A stretch of 22,344 nt of DNA, taken from NCBI GenBank assembly GCA_910586005.1, contig CAJUHG010000006.1:1-22344 (forward strand), given 5' to 3'. The notes below the pieces were generated by a model, which was given only the letters and a program-made list of their open reading frames with translations, made no database searches and had not been told where the DNA came from. Shown here one piece after another: positions 6,283-14,322 of the stretch (position 1 is its first letter; each line of letters starts with the position of its first letter). Made by a program: the position numbers and the translations under genes. This DNA is from an uncultured Lachnospiraceae bacterium. GTDB lineage: Bacteria; Bacillota; Clostridia; Lachnospirales; Lachnospiraceae.

Positions 6283-7431
6283 CTATATACCAAAAATTGC
6301 CATAAATACACCTGCTGCTACTGCTGTACCAATAACACCAGCAACATTTGGTCCCATTGCATGCATAAGTAAGAAGTTGGTAGGATCCTCTTCTGCTCCA
6401 ACCTTCTGTGATACACGTGCAGCCATAGGTACTGCTGAAACACCAGCAGAACCAATCAATGGATTAATCTTACCGCCAGTTACTTTGCACATTAGCTTAC
6501 CAAACAATACACCTGCTGCTGTACCAAACATAAATGCAATCAGTCCAAGAGCTACAATTTTCAGAGTGGTAATATTTAAAAATGCTTCTGCACTTGTAGT
6601 TGCTCCTACAGAGGTTCCCAATAGAATAACTACAATATACATCATTGCATTAGATGCAGTTTCTGACAACTGACGAACCACGCCTGATTCGCGGAATAAA
6701 TTTCCAAGCATTAACATACCAACCAAAGGTGCTGTAGTAGGAAGCAAAATACATACTACTGAGGTAACTACAATTGGGAATAAAATCTTTTCTAATTTAG
6801 ATACAGGTCTTAAATTCTGCATCTTTATGGCACGTTCTTCCTTGGTTGTAAACAATTTCATAATAGGTGGCTGGATAATAGGAACTAGTGCCATATAGGA
6901 ATACGCTGCCACAGCAATCGGTCCCATTAACCCTGTCTGTCCTAACTTTCCTGCAAGGAAAATAGAAGTAGGACCATCGGCTCCACCAATAATGGATACT
7001 GCTGCCGCTGCTTTATCATTAAAGCCTAGCAGAATCGCCATAAAATATGCTCCAAAAATACCAAACTGTGCTGCGGCTCCAAGTAAGAAACTCATTGGAT
7101 TCGCAATCAAAGGACCAAAGTCTGTCATCGCTCCTACACCCATAAATATCAAGGAAGGAAGAATAGACCATTCATCCAAAGAATAGAAATAATAAAGTAA
7201 ACCACCCACGCCATTGCTGGTTTCTTCCGGTGAAGCAATAATATCCGGATAAATATTTACCAGTAACATACCAAACGCAATCGGAACCAGCAACAGAGGT
7301 TCAAATCCCTTTTTAATCGCAAGGAAAAGGAATACAAATGCCACCAAAATCATGACATAGTTTCCCCAGGTCAGGTTGAAGAATGCTGTCTGGTGCAGGA
7401 GGTTTGATAAAGTTTCTCCTACGTAACTCAT
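6283..7431 (-). CDS. oadB: Sodium-translocating decarboxylase beta subunit
   Basis: A 382-residue, highly hydrophobic protein of the OadB/MmdB/GcdB family that decarboxylates carboxybiotin and exports Na+. Two family hallmarks are intact: GGADGPTSIF near residues 149-158, containing the aspartate that is essential in family studies, and the C-terminal GSAGVSAVPMAARVSQ stretch followed by HAMGPNVAGVIG. About nine to eleven membrane spans are visible. The start at 7431 has a GGAGG site. It follows the biotin carrier by 16 bases and precedes the OadA-like gene. The sodium gradient produced could drive transport or ATP synthesis. Confidence 0.96.
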   Translation of the reverse strand: MSYVGETLSNLLHQTAFFNLTWGNYVMILVAFVFLFLAIKKGFEPLLLVPIAFGMLLVNIYPDIIASPEETSNGVGGLLYYFYSLDEWSILPSLIFMGVGAMTDFGPLIANPMSFLLGAAAQFGIFGAYFMAILLGFNDKAAAAVSIIGGADGPTSIFLAGKLGQTGLMGPIAVAAYSYMALVPIIQPPIMKLFTTKEERAIKMQNLRPVSKLEKILFPIVVTSVVCILLPTTAPLVGMLMLGNLFRESGVVRQLSETASNAMMYIVVILLGTSVGATTSAEAFLNITTLKIVALGLIAFMFGTAAGVLFGKLMCKVTGGKINPLIGSAGVSAVPMAARVSQKVGAEEDPTNFLLMHAMGPNVAGVIGTAVAAGVFMAIFGI

Positions 7432-7447
7432 ATTTTACCTCCAATAA

Positions 7448-7831
7448 TTAGTTATTTAATGTTGCTAATAATGCACCTGATTCTACGGATTGTCCAACAG
7501 TCACATCAATAGTTGCCACCGTTCCATCTTCTGGTGAAACAACAGGTGTCTCCATCTTCATAACTTCCAAAACAAGAATAGTATCTCCACGTTTTACAGC
7601 ATCTCCTGGTTTACTATCAATACTAAATACCTTACCTGCTGCTCCTGCTTCAATCTTCACATTACCAGCTCCACCTGCTGCTGGAGCTGGAGCTGCTGGA
7701 GCCGGAGCTGCTGGAGCTGCTGGTACTGGAGCTGCTGCTCTTCTAGGAGCTGCTGGTGCTGCTCCCGCTCCATTTTCTTCTACAGTAACATCATAAACGT
7801 TTCCATTAACGGTAATTGTATAGCTTTTCAT
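7448..7831 (-). CDS. Biotin carboxyl carrier subunit (gamma / 1.3S type)
   Basis: A 127-residue carrier protein. A short N-terminal beta segment (MKSYTITVNGNVYDVTVEE) is joined by an alanine-proline linker (about residues 21-53, encoded by repetitive GCTGGAGCT-like DNA) to a C-terminal biotinyl domain. The biotin attachment site is EVMKMET with K92. It carries the carboxyl group between the carboxyltransferase subunits and the OadB pump. GGAGG lies before the ATG; it is 24 bases after the OadG-like gene and 16 bases before oadB. The size and linker match the carrier subunits of methylmalonyl-CoA decarboxylase and transcarboxylase. Confidence 0.95.
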   Translation of the reverse strand: MKSYTITVNGNVYDVTVEENGAGAAPAAPRRAAAPVPAAPAAPAPAAPAPAAGGAGNVKIEAGAAGKVFSIDSKPGDAVKRGDTILVLEVMKMETPVVSPEDGTVATIDVTVGQSVESGALLATLNN

Positions 7832-7855
7832 CTTCGTTTCCTCCTGAATTTACGA

Positions 7856-8584
7856 TTAAAATCTTCTTTTGATAGAACGTACTACAAAGTCTTCTGTAGA
7901 AGTTCCAGTGGATGCTGCAATTGCCGCTGCGATTACAGCTGCCAATTCTAAATCATCTTGTGCAGGTACTACTTCTTCTTGAATAACTGGCGCTGGAGCT
8001 TTTGGTACCTCTTTTACCACAGGTGTGGGAGGTGCATTTTTCTCTTTTGCCTTATTTTCAAGATATGGGAAAATCTTAAATCCACTGATAATCAGACTGA
8101 TTAAGATTAGTACAATAAACACAATTCCCATTCCCATCAAAGTATTTAGGGCAGCATTGGTCATTTTTTCACCAAGAGTTTGTACTTGGTCTATAGTAAT
8201 ATCTTCCAGTTGCATATTGTAATAAGTATAGACATATGTCAAGATAACTGGACGGTTCTCAAAAATAATTTCTTGTGCACAGGTTAAAGTTTTACCAGAT
8301 TTTTCAACGGTAAATTCACCCAATTCCACATATTCTCCAACACCTTCCTGTGCTTCCTCCCAACGATTGACCAGATTTTCTAGCATCTCATCTCCTGATT
8401 GAAGATAAGCTGCTTTTTCTGCATCTGTCATAGCTTCCAAAGATGCAACCGTATTCTCACATGCACCCTTCAACTGATCATAGGTGTAGCCATTGTAATC
8501 AACCGTGGTAGGATCCGCTCCACATGCTGTCAATCCAAGTACGATTAGACACATACTTATCATCAGCAATATTTTCTTTTTCAT
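7856..8584 (-). CDS. OadG-type delta/gamma subunit with lipoprotein domain
   Basis: A 242-residue protein starting at the ATG at 8584, which has AAAGGTGA at the right distance; a GTG three codons upstream is less likely. Residues 1-21 are a lipoprotein signal with lipobox LTAC (C21). About 125 residues of predicted extracytoplasmic domain follow (TYDQLKGACENTVASLEAMT, DEMLENLVNRWEE). A single span at about 148-170 (GMGIVFIVLILISLIISG) leads into the proline-rich linker and short C-terminal helix typical of OadG (DLELAAVIAAAIAAS). OadG proteins are usually about 80-130 residues, so this is an enlarged form with an extra lipid-anchored outer domain. It should hold the carboxyltransferase and biotin carrier to the pump. 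Confidence 0.85.
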   Translation of the reverse strand: MKKKILLMISMCLIVLGLTACGADPTTVDYNGYTYDQLKGACENTVASLEAMTDAEKAAYLQSGDEMLENLVNRWEEAQEGVGEYVELGEFTVEKSGKTLTCAQEIIFENRPVILTYVYTYYNMQLEDITIDQVQTLGEKMTNAALNTLMGMGIVFIVLILISLIISGFKIFPYLENKAKEKNAPPTPVVKEVPKAPAPVIQEEVVPAQDDLELAAVIAAAIAASTGTSTEDFVVRSIKRRF

Positions 8585-8597
8585 AAACTTCACCTTT

Positions 8598-10031
8598 CTA
8601 TTTTGCTACATGTTTTTTAGCCGGTTCACCTGTTCCTTTTGTATAAAGCATTTCAAATGCTGCGATTGCGTATTTTCTGGTTTCTTCCGGTGCAATAATT
8701 AAATCAACTTGTCCACGTCTTGCTGCTGCTTCTACAGAAGATTGTAATTTTTCATATTCTTTTGTCTTTTTTGCAATTACATCAGCAGGCTTGCCATCAT
8801 ATATGATTTTTGCTGCTTGAGCTGCATTCATCATACCAATCTTGCTATCCTTCCATGCATATACCATATCAGCTCCAATAGACTTGCTGTTCATCATTAC
8901 ATAGGCACTGCCATAGGCATTACCAATAATAATATTTACCTTTGGTATTGTTGCTCCTGCAAATGCTGCTGTCATACGCGCCATTGCCTTTGCAAGATTC
9001 TTTTCTGAGCATTCTGTAGCTGCAAAACCCTCTACATTTGTTAAAGATATGATTGGGATATCAAATGCATCACAGAAATTAATAAATTCTGCTGCTTTAT
9101 TACATCCCCTTGCAGTAAGTGCTGTATCAAAACTTTCTACTTTCTCCCCATTTTCATCATAAAGCGCGGAAGCATTTGCAATAGCTCCAATCGTTTTTCC
9201 ATTTAACTTAATAAAACCTGTTACCATACTTTTGGCATAATCTTTTTTTGTCTCTACAAATACATTGCCATCTGAAATAAGTGTCAAAGCCAAACGTGTA
9301 TCTTCTTTACATCCAGCAAGATTCTCACATTTGCGGTTCAAATCATCTATACATTCATCTTCTCTTCCGCATTCTGCATTATTGCTTGGCAATACACATA
9401 CTAACTCACGAATTGCAAGCAAAATATCTTCTGTACTTCCTACTGCATCAATGCATCCACTATTACTCCCTTGATATTCTGCGCTTGCTGTATTACATTT
9501 AGAAACATGATTTCCTTTGATTGCATTTGGAGAATTTACAAATACTTTTCCATTTTCTTTCTCTACAAAAGCAAAGTCACTTAATGCAGGAATTACAGAA
9601 AGTCCTCCTCCACAAGAACCAAATACTGCAGTAATCTGTGGAACCACTCCACTTGCTGCTACTTGAGCTGCATAAATTTCACCAAAACCATTTAATGCAT
9701 CTACAGATTCTTGCAAACGCATTCCAGCACAGTCAATCAAGCCAATGACTGGCGCTCCCATTTTTACTGCCATTTTATAAATTGCAGCAATTTTTTTACT
9801 GTGCATTTCACCAATGGTTCCGTTTAATACGGAAGCATCCTGACTGTACACATACACTAGATTTCCATCAATCAAACCATATCCAGTAATAACTCCATCA
9901 GATGGGGTATCAGACTGATTTAAATCAAAATCTGTGTTTCTTGCAGTTACCAGAGCCCCGATTTCCATAAAACTTTGTTGGTCTAGAAGACCGGAAATTC
10001 TCTGTCTTGCTGAGTTGGTAGAATTACTCAT
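8598..10031 (-). CDS. Acyl-CoA-type carboxyltransferase (12S / MmdA-like)
   Basis: A 477-residue protein of the carboxyl transferase domain family, which transfers CO2 between an acyl-CoA and biotin. Both crotonase-like halves are present: the N-half has SCGGGLSVIPALSDF, the C-half has NAYGSAYVMMNSKSIGAD, matching the glycine-rich oxyanion loops of MmdA, PccB and the 12S subunit. It is about 30-40 residues shorter than usual MmdA. The region that normally reads GGAxxH...SGV is instead AEYQGSNSGCIDAVGS, without the histidine, and the C-half loop has GSAY where GGAY is usual. The substrate, such as methylmalonyl-CoA or malonyl-CoA, is therefore uncertain. First gene of the operon, with GGAGG before the ATG and the promoter 10088-10116 upstream. 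Confidence 0.88.
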   Translation of the reverse strand: MSNSTNSARQRISGLLDQQSFMEIGALVTARNTDFDLNQSDTPSDGVITGYGLIDGNLVYVYSQDASVLNGTIGEMHSKKIAAIYKMAVKMGAPVIGLIDCAGMRLQESVDALNGFGEIYAAQVAASGVVPQITAVFGSCGGGLSVIPALSDFAFVEKENGKVFVNSPNAIKGNHVSKCNTASAEYQGSNSGCIDAVGSTEDILLAIRELVCVLPSNNAECGREDECIDDLNRKCENLAGCKEDTRLALTLISDGNVFVETKKDYAKSMVTGFIKLNGKTIGAIANASALYDENGEKVESFDTALTARGCNKAAEFINFCDAFDIPIISLTNVEGFAATECSEKNLAKAMARMTAAFAGATIPKVNIIIGNAYGSAYVMMNSKSIGADMVYAWKDSKIGMMNAAQAAKIIYDGKPADVIAKKTKEYEKLQSSVEAAARRGQVDLIIAPEETRKYAIAAFEMLYTKGTGEPAKKHVAK

Positions 10032-10087
10032 TACTTAAACCTCCATATGTATTTTATTAATTTTTACAAAATTCTCTTCCGATTGTA

Positions 10088-10116
10088 ATTGTATCTCTTT
10101 TGACGAAAATTTTCAA
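10088..10116 (-). promoter_or_regulatory. Promoter of the decarboxylase operon
   Basis: On the minus strand TTGAAA (10116-10111), a 17-base spacer and TACAAT (10093-10088) form a good vegetative promoter with a leader of about 50 nt to the ATG at 10031. The palindrome GAAAATTTTC (10105-10114) overlaps the -35 and the upstream end of the spacer and may be a regulator site. The rest of the gap to 10267 shows no terminator or gene. Confidence 0.65.
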
Positions 10117-10267
10117 TAGCTATTTCTAGAAACTTGTTAAATTTTTCACTATTTCAAATAAAAGTCTTAAGATTTTTGTCTGTTTTTGTCTATTTATTGA
10201 TAATATGGAGGATACACTTTTAATTAAAAAATGTAATCACAATTTTCCTAAATTTTAAGTTTTTTTC

Positions 10268-11542
10268 TTATTCTGAAGTAAAATATAACTCTTTTTCCAT
10301 AAAAAATAATTTTAAAAGATATTCTTTGTACCAAGAAGAGGTTAATTCTTTGACTTCCTTTTGCGCATAAACCGGAAACTCTGCAATCTGTTTTTCTCCT
10401 AGATAATAATTTACGGTTCCAACCTGCTGTCCCTTTTTAACAGGAGCTTTTATACTTTCAGGAATATTATAAATTGTTCGAACTTCTTCATCTGTTCGCT
10501 TTAATACTCGTAATCTTTCCTCTTTCATTTCCACTGGAAGTGTTACCTCTTGGTAAAGTCTTTCATTTTCAGGCCGTGCCTGCTCTACTTTTATTGGAAA
10601 AAATTCTTTATCATACTCAAATACATCTTCACAATGATATTTCTCTAAACCATAATTCATCAAGGTTTTTGTATCAGACCATTTATAAGTCTTATTATTT
10701 GGCCAACCACAGGCAAGCAATGTCACAATAAAGGTACGATCATCTCTGCGTAATGCTCCTACATAACAATAGCCCGCATTTCCAGTAAATCCTGTCTTTC
10801 CAGACAATGCCCCCTCCATCATTTGTAAAAATGCATTGTGATTGTTACAATGGAAACTTTTTGTTCCTGCTAGATTTGTAAATTGATGGCTAGGTGTTCG
10901 CGTGATTTCTAGAAAAGTTTCATTTTGAATACAATAACTCATAATTTTAGCTAAGTCTTCGGCTGTTGTTCCATGCACTCCTGTTTCATCTGTAGCATCT
11001 AATCCATTTGGAGTAATAAAATAGGTATCTGTACATCCTAATTCTTTTGCCTTCTGATTCATTTTTTTGGCAAATTCCTCTACAGACCCAGCAATATGCT
11101 CTGCTATGGCCACAGCAGAGTCATTATGAGATTCTAGCATCAAAGAGTACAATAAATCTTTCAATTGAAAACTATCCTTTGTATCCATTCCTAATCGCAC
11201 TTGAGGCATAGACGCTGCATAACTACTTATTTTTACTTCATCTTCTAAATTTCCCTGCTCTAAGGCAAGAATACATGTCATAATCTTGGTGGTACTAGCA
11301 TTAGGCATATGTTCTGTTCCATTTTTCTCATAAAGGACTCTTTTACTTTCTGCATCCATCAATACTGCAGACTTTGCATATAAGTTAAAATTGGGTTGTT
11401 GTGCTTCTTCTTGACCTGTTAGTTCCTCTGCATAGATCTTCTTGCTACTTTTCTCATCACTATTAAGACCTATTAGAATACTGAAACAAAGAATTCCTGC
11501 CATAAAGTATTTTTTTCTTTTCATCCGTTTAGAATTTCTCAT
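10268..11542 (-). CDS. D-alanyl-D-alanine carboxypeptidase (DacF-like)
   Basis: A 424-residue low-molecular-weight penicillin-binding protein, taking the ATG at 11542 as start; an earlier in-frame ATG at 11608 would place 22 residues before the signal peptide and has no ribosome binding site. The N-terminus is a signal/anchor (KRKKYFMAGILCFSILIGL). The three active-site motifs are intact: STTK at residues 83-86, SHN in LESHNDSAVA, and KTG in SGKTGFTGNAG. The C-terminal third (EVTLPVEMKEERLRV, VKKGQQVGTVNYYLGEKQIAEFPV) is the PBP5-type beta domain and a membrane-associating tail follows. It trims the terminal D-Ala of peptidoglycan stem peptides at the outer face. It lies downstream of scpB, a conserved clostridial arrangement. 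Confidence 0.93.
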   Translation of the reverse strand: MRNSKRMKRKKYFMAGILCFSILIGLNSDEKSSKKIYAEELTGQEEAQQPNFNLYAKSAVLMDAESKRVLYEKNGTEHMPNASTTKIMTCILALEQGNLEDEVKISSYAASMPQVRLGMDTKDSFQLKDLLYSLMLESHNDSAVAIAEHIAGSVEEFAKKMNQKAKELGCTDTYFITPNGLDATDETGVHGTTAEDLAKIMSYCIQNETFLEITRTPSHQFTNLAGTKSFHCNNHNAFLQMMEGALSGKTGFTGNAGYCYVGALRRDDRTFIVTLLACGWPNNKTYKWSDTKTLMNYGLEKYHCEDVFEYDKEFFPIKVEQARPENERLYQEVTLPVEMKEERLRVLKRTDEEVRTIYNIPESIKAPVKKGQQVGTVNYYLGEKQIAEFPVYAQKEVKELTSSWYKEYLLKLFFMEKELYFTSE

Positions 11543-11702
11543 AATATCAATTCTTTCATAAATAGTTCCAAGTTTCCATTCATTATATGAAAAAAAAGTT
11601 TCTATCATTACTAAAAAGATTTTTTAATAGACGAACCTTATACTAGAAAAATATCCAATAAGCTAGATGATAAAATACATAGACCATAGGCAAATAGCTA
11701 AT

Positions 11703-12272
11703 TTATACATTTAATTTTAAATTCATTTCTTCTTCTGCTTGTTGTTTAAATTCCTCTAACTGATCTTGATTTAAAACAGGAAGTTCTTCAATAGATTGGA
11801 TTCCAAAATTTCTTAAAAACGCTTCTGTAGTTCCAAATAGTAATGGTCTTCCTGGTGCATCAAGTCTTCCTAATTCACAAATCAAATTATACTCTAGAAG
11901 TTTATTGATAGCATGTGCACAAGAAACACCTCTAATTTTTTCAATCTCTAATCTTGTGATTGGCTGCTTATAAGCGATAATAGAAAGTGTTTCCAACAGC
12001 ACATCTGTAAGCACATGATGCTTGGGCTGTTTTGCAATTTTTATTAAATATTCATATAGCTCTTTCTTGGTACACATCTGAACTGCATTTTCAATCTCTA
12101 TAATCTGTATTCCTCGATTTTCTTCACTATATTGTTTTATCATTCCCTGCAAAATATCTCTCAATTCTGCTTGACTAATTTCTAAAACCTCTGCAAGCCT
12201 AGAGATTTCTACAGATTCTCCCATAGCAAACAAAATCCCTTCTATAATTGCTTCTTGTTCCTTTAATTTCAT
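11703..12272 (-). CDS. scpB: Segregation and condensation protein B
   Basis: A 189-residue protein starting at the ATG at 12272, preceded by GTGGAGAG; an ATG six codons upstream lacks a site. It is a double winged-helix protein. Recognisable parts are KEQEAIIEGILFAMGESVE at the start, ETLSIIAYKQPITRLEIEKIRG in the middle and LGRLDAPGRPLLFGTTEAFLRNFG near the end, all characteristic of ScpB. ScpB dimers bind ScpA and the SMC ATPase to form the condensin that organises and segregates the chromosome. The acidic, glutamine-rich C-terminal tail is typical. It is separated from scpA by 160 bases that contain hairpins. Confidence 0.97.
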   Translation of the reverse strand: MKLKEQEAIIEGILFAMGESVEISRLAEVLEISQAELRDILQGMIKQYSEENRGIQIIEIENAVQMCTKKELYEYLIKIAKQPKHHVLTDVLLETLSIIAYKQPITRLEIEKIRGVSCAHAINKLLEYNLICELGRLDAPGRPLLFGTTEAFLRNFGIQSIEELPVLNQDQLEEFKQQAEEEMNLKLNV

Positions 12273-12306
12273 ACTCTCTCCACTTTGCATGATTTTTATA
12301 TACCTT

Positions 12307-12379
12307 GGGAGTACAAGCTCCCACTAAAACAAGCAAGTCCCTACCCGCCGTTTATGTCTCTGTGACATAGAAGCAGGGA
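12307..12379 (-). other. Two hairpins between scpA and scpB
   Basis: GGGAG-tacaag-CTCCC (12307-12322) is followed by a larger cruciform with outer arms TCCCT/AGGGA (12338-12342, 12375-12379) and inner arms TATGTC/GACATA (12353-12358, 12364-12369). On the plus strand it is followed by TTTTCTTGATT; on the minus strand by CTTGCTTGTTTT. It could attenuate or process the scpA-scpB transcript, since no plus-strand gene needs a terminator here. Confidence 0.45.
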
Positions 12380-12432
12380 TTTTCTTGATTAGGTTATTTC
12401 ATTTTCCTATATGATTGTATCTAATAATTCCT

Positions 12433-13194
12433 TTATGCAGATTCTTGATGTTTGGCAGCACCTGCATAAATCATAATATCATCAAAAATATACTCCTGAG
12501 AAATATGTATTTTTCCAATCTTCATTAATTCTAAAATAGATAAAAAGGTAACAATAATTTCCATCTTGGTACTCTGTGCTTCTAACAATGCTCGAAAACT
12601 GAACTGCTTATGAGACAAGGCGTATCGTTCTAAATTAGACATACACTCTTCTAAAGAAACTTCTTCTCTTTCTATCTTGCCAAACTTAGAACGTATGGGG
12701 TCCACTTTATCTTCTTGTCTTCTTATAATAGATTTGAAAATCCCATTTAATTTTTTTAATGTAAGATTTGACATCAATTGTGTTAAGTCTACAGGTTCTT
12801 CATATTGTTTCACCTCTTTTGGAATAGTTGGTATTTTAAACAGTACTTTTTGTGCATCCACTTGCTTGTCCTTTAATTCATAAGACATACATTTATACAT
12901 TTTATATTCCAATAATTTTTGCACAAGTTCTGCTCTTGGATCTTCCTCTTCTTGTGTTGTTTCTTCTTTTGGAAGCAACATTCTAGATTTAATATCCAAA
13001 AGAGTAGCTGCCATCACTAAAAATTCACTGACAATATTTAAATCTTGCCGTTTCATTTCATTGATATATTCTATATATTGATTGGTAATCTCCACAATTG
13101 GAATATCATAAATATTTACTTTATTTTTTTCTAAAAGGTGCAAAAGTAAGTCTAATGGTCCCTCAAACACCTGCAATTTCACTGTTAAATCCAT
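12433..13194 (-). CDS. scpA: Segregation and condensation protein A
   Basis: A 253-residue kleisin subunit of the SMC condensin complex. The start is the ATG at 13194, preceded by GGAGG; an in-frame GTG six codons upstream is an artefact of the open frame. The N-terminal SMC-neck binding part reads LQVFEGPLDLLLHLLEKNKV, a hallmark of ScpA, followed by an acidic linker (LLPKEETTQEEEDPR) and the C-terminal winged helix that binds the SMC head (VTFLSILELMKIGKIHISQE). The order scpA, scpB and dac on one strand is common in Clostridia, and the metallophosphoesterase gene lies 116 bases upstream on the same strand. Confidence 0.97.
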   Translation of the reverse strand: MDLTVKLQVFEGPLDLLLHLLEKNKVNIYDIPIVEITNQYIEYINEMKRQDLNIVSEFLVMAATLLDIKSRMLLPKEETTQEEEDPRAELVQKLLEYKMYKCMSYELKDKQVDAQKVLFKIPTIPKEVKQYEEPVDLTQLMSNLTLKKLNGIFKSIIRRQEDKVDPIRSKFGKIEREEVSLEECMSNLERYALSHKQFSFRALLEAQSTKMEIIVTFLSILELMKIGKIHISQEYIFDDIMIYAGAAKHQESA

Positions 13195-13310
13195 TTTTTC
13201 CTCCAACAGCACATTTTATTAGAAATATACTATGTAACTTCTATCTACCATTATTTATTCTACCTGTAACAAATATTTTTTTCAAGAAAAAATATCGCCA
13301 AAATAGTGTT

Positions 13311-14165
13311 TTACTTGGGTAAAAATGTCACTGCCAACAATTCTGCTCTGTTAAAAATGCGGATATGAAATGTATGTGTTCCCAATCCTTTGCTAATAAT
13401 CACAGTTCCATTACCTATCTGAAATTTTCCAGCATCATATTTTGGAAATAGAGTAAGTTGTGGAGAAATTAGACTTCCAAGGTATGGAATTCTTATTAAC
13501 CCTCCATGATTGTGGCCACAAAAAGTTACATCTGCTCCCCAATCTGCATAATTTTCTGCATAAGCTGGATTGTGGGCAAGCAAAATCTGAAACAATTCCT
13601 TTTTTTGTAGATGCAAACGTTTTTTCATATAATCTGATTCCATAGGAACAATACTTCCCTTTTCATAATAATCAAGTTCTAGTTCCAAACCAGACAACAT
13701 CACTCTATTTCTACCAAGAGAAATTTCTTGACTTTCTGTTTCAAGCATTACTACTCCTATCTTTTTCACTTGAGCTAAGTATTGTAAAAATAAAAGGTGA
13801 TTGTTTCTTTCTGGGTCCCGTAGACGGCTTTCATGATTACCATAACTATAATAAACAGGAGCAATTTTCATAAGTTCTTCTAAGATTTCTAACGCAACTG
13901 CAAACGTATCACTGTACTTTGAAACCAATAAATCTCCTGGAATAAAAATCGCTTGTGGTCGTAAATCCTTTATCGCTTTTAATAGCCTTTTATTTTTTTT
14001 CCCATAAGTAAATCCATGTAAATCCGCAAGAACAGCTACACATGCTTTTTCTTTTATTTTATGGGAAGATATTTGATATCCTGTCACACAAAACTTCGTT
14101 AATTCCCATTTTTGCCATAAAATATAACCCAAAAATAATATTCCTATTATTAAAAAAAATTTCAT
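13311..14165 (-). CDS. Membrane-anchored metallophosphoesterase (YkuE-like)
   Basis: A 284-residue calcineurin-like phosphoesterase. An N-terminal membrane anchor (FFLIIGILFLGYILW, about residues 3-17) precedes a complete set of metal-binding motifs: DLH at 48-50, GD at 77-78, GNHE at 109-112, H198 (LLAHNP) and GHNH at 217-220. This is the pattern of the YkuE/YaeI type; the substrate is unknown, with lipid-linked phosphate compounds such as UDP-diacylglucosamine being known for some relatives. AAAGGTGAT precedes the ATG. It faces the dac gene at 14323 across a 157-base divergent spacer and may be the first gene of the scpAB-dac transcript, although 116 bases separate it from scpA. Confidence 0.92.
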   Translation of the reverse strand: MKFFLIIGILFLGYILWQKWELTKFCVTGYQISSHKIKEKACVAVLADLHGFTYGKKNKRLLKAIKDLRPQAIFIPGDLLVSKYSDTFAVALEILEELMKIAPVYYSYGNHESRLRDPERNNHLLFLQYLAQVKKIGVVMLETESQEISLGRNRVMLSGLELELDYYEKGSIVPMESDYMKKRLHLQKKELFQILLAHNPAYAENYADWGADVTFCGHNHGGLIRIPYLGSLISPQLTLFPKYDAGKFQIGNGTVIISKGLGTHTFHIRIFNRAELLAVTFLPK

Positions 14166-14322
14166 TTTATATCACCTTTCTCATCTTTTTTGACCCCTTG
14201 CTATCCTAACATATTCTAACTTTTATTTAAAAATTCAGAATTTTTGAAAAACTATTCTAAAAACGGGAATATCATACAAGCATCCGTCTTAAACTTGTTA
14301 TATAACATTTGGAGGTTCTAAT

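Noticed and set aside
14220..14322. A sporulation-type promoter ahead of the plus-strand dac gene
   Set aside because: CATACAAG at 14273-14280 resembles a sigma-E -10, but no matching -35 lies at the right spacing.
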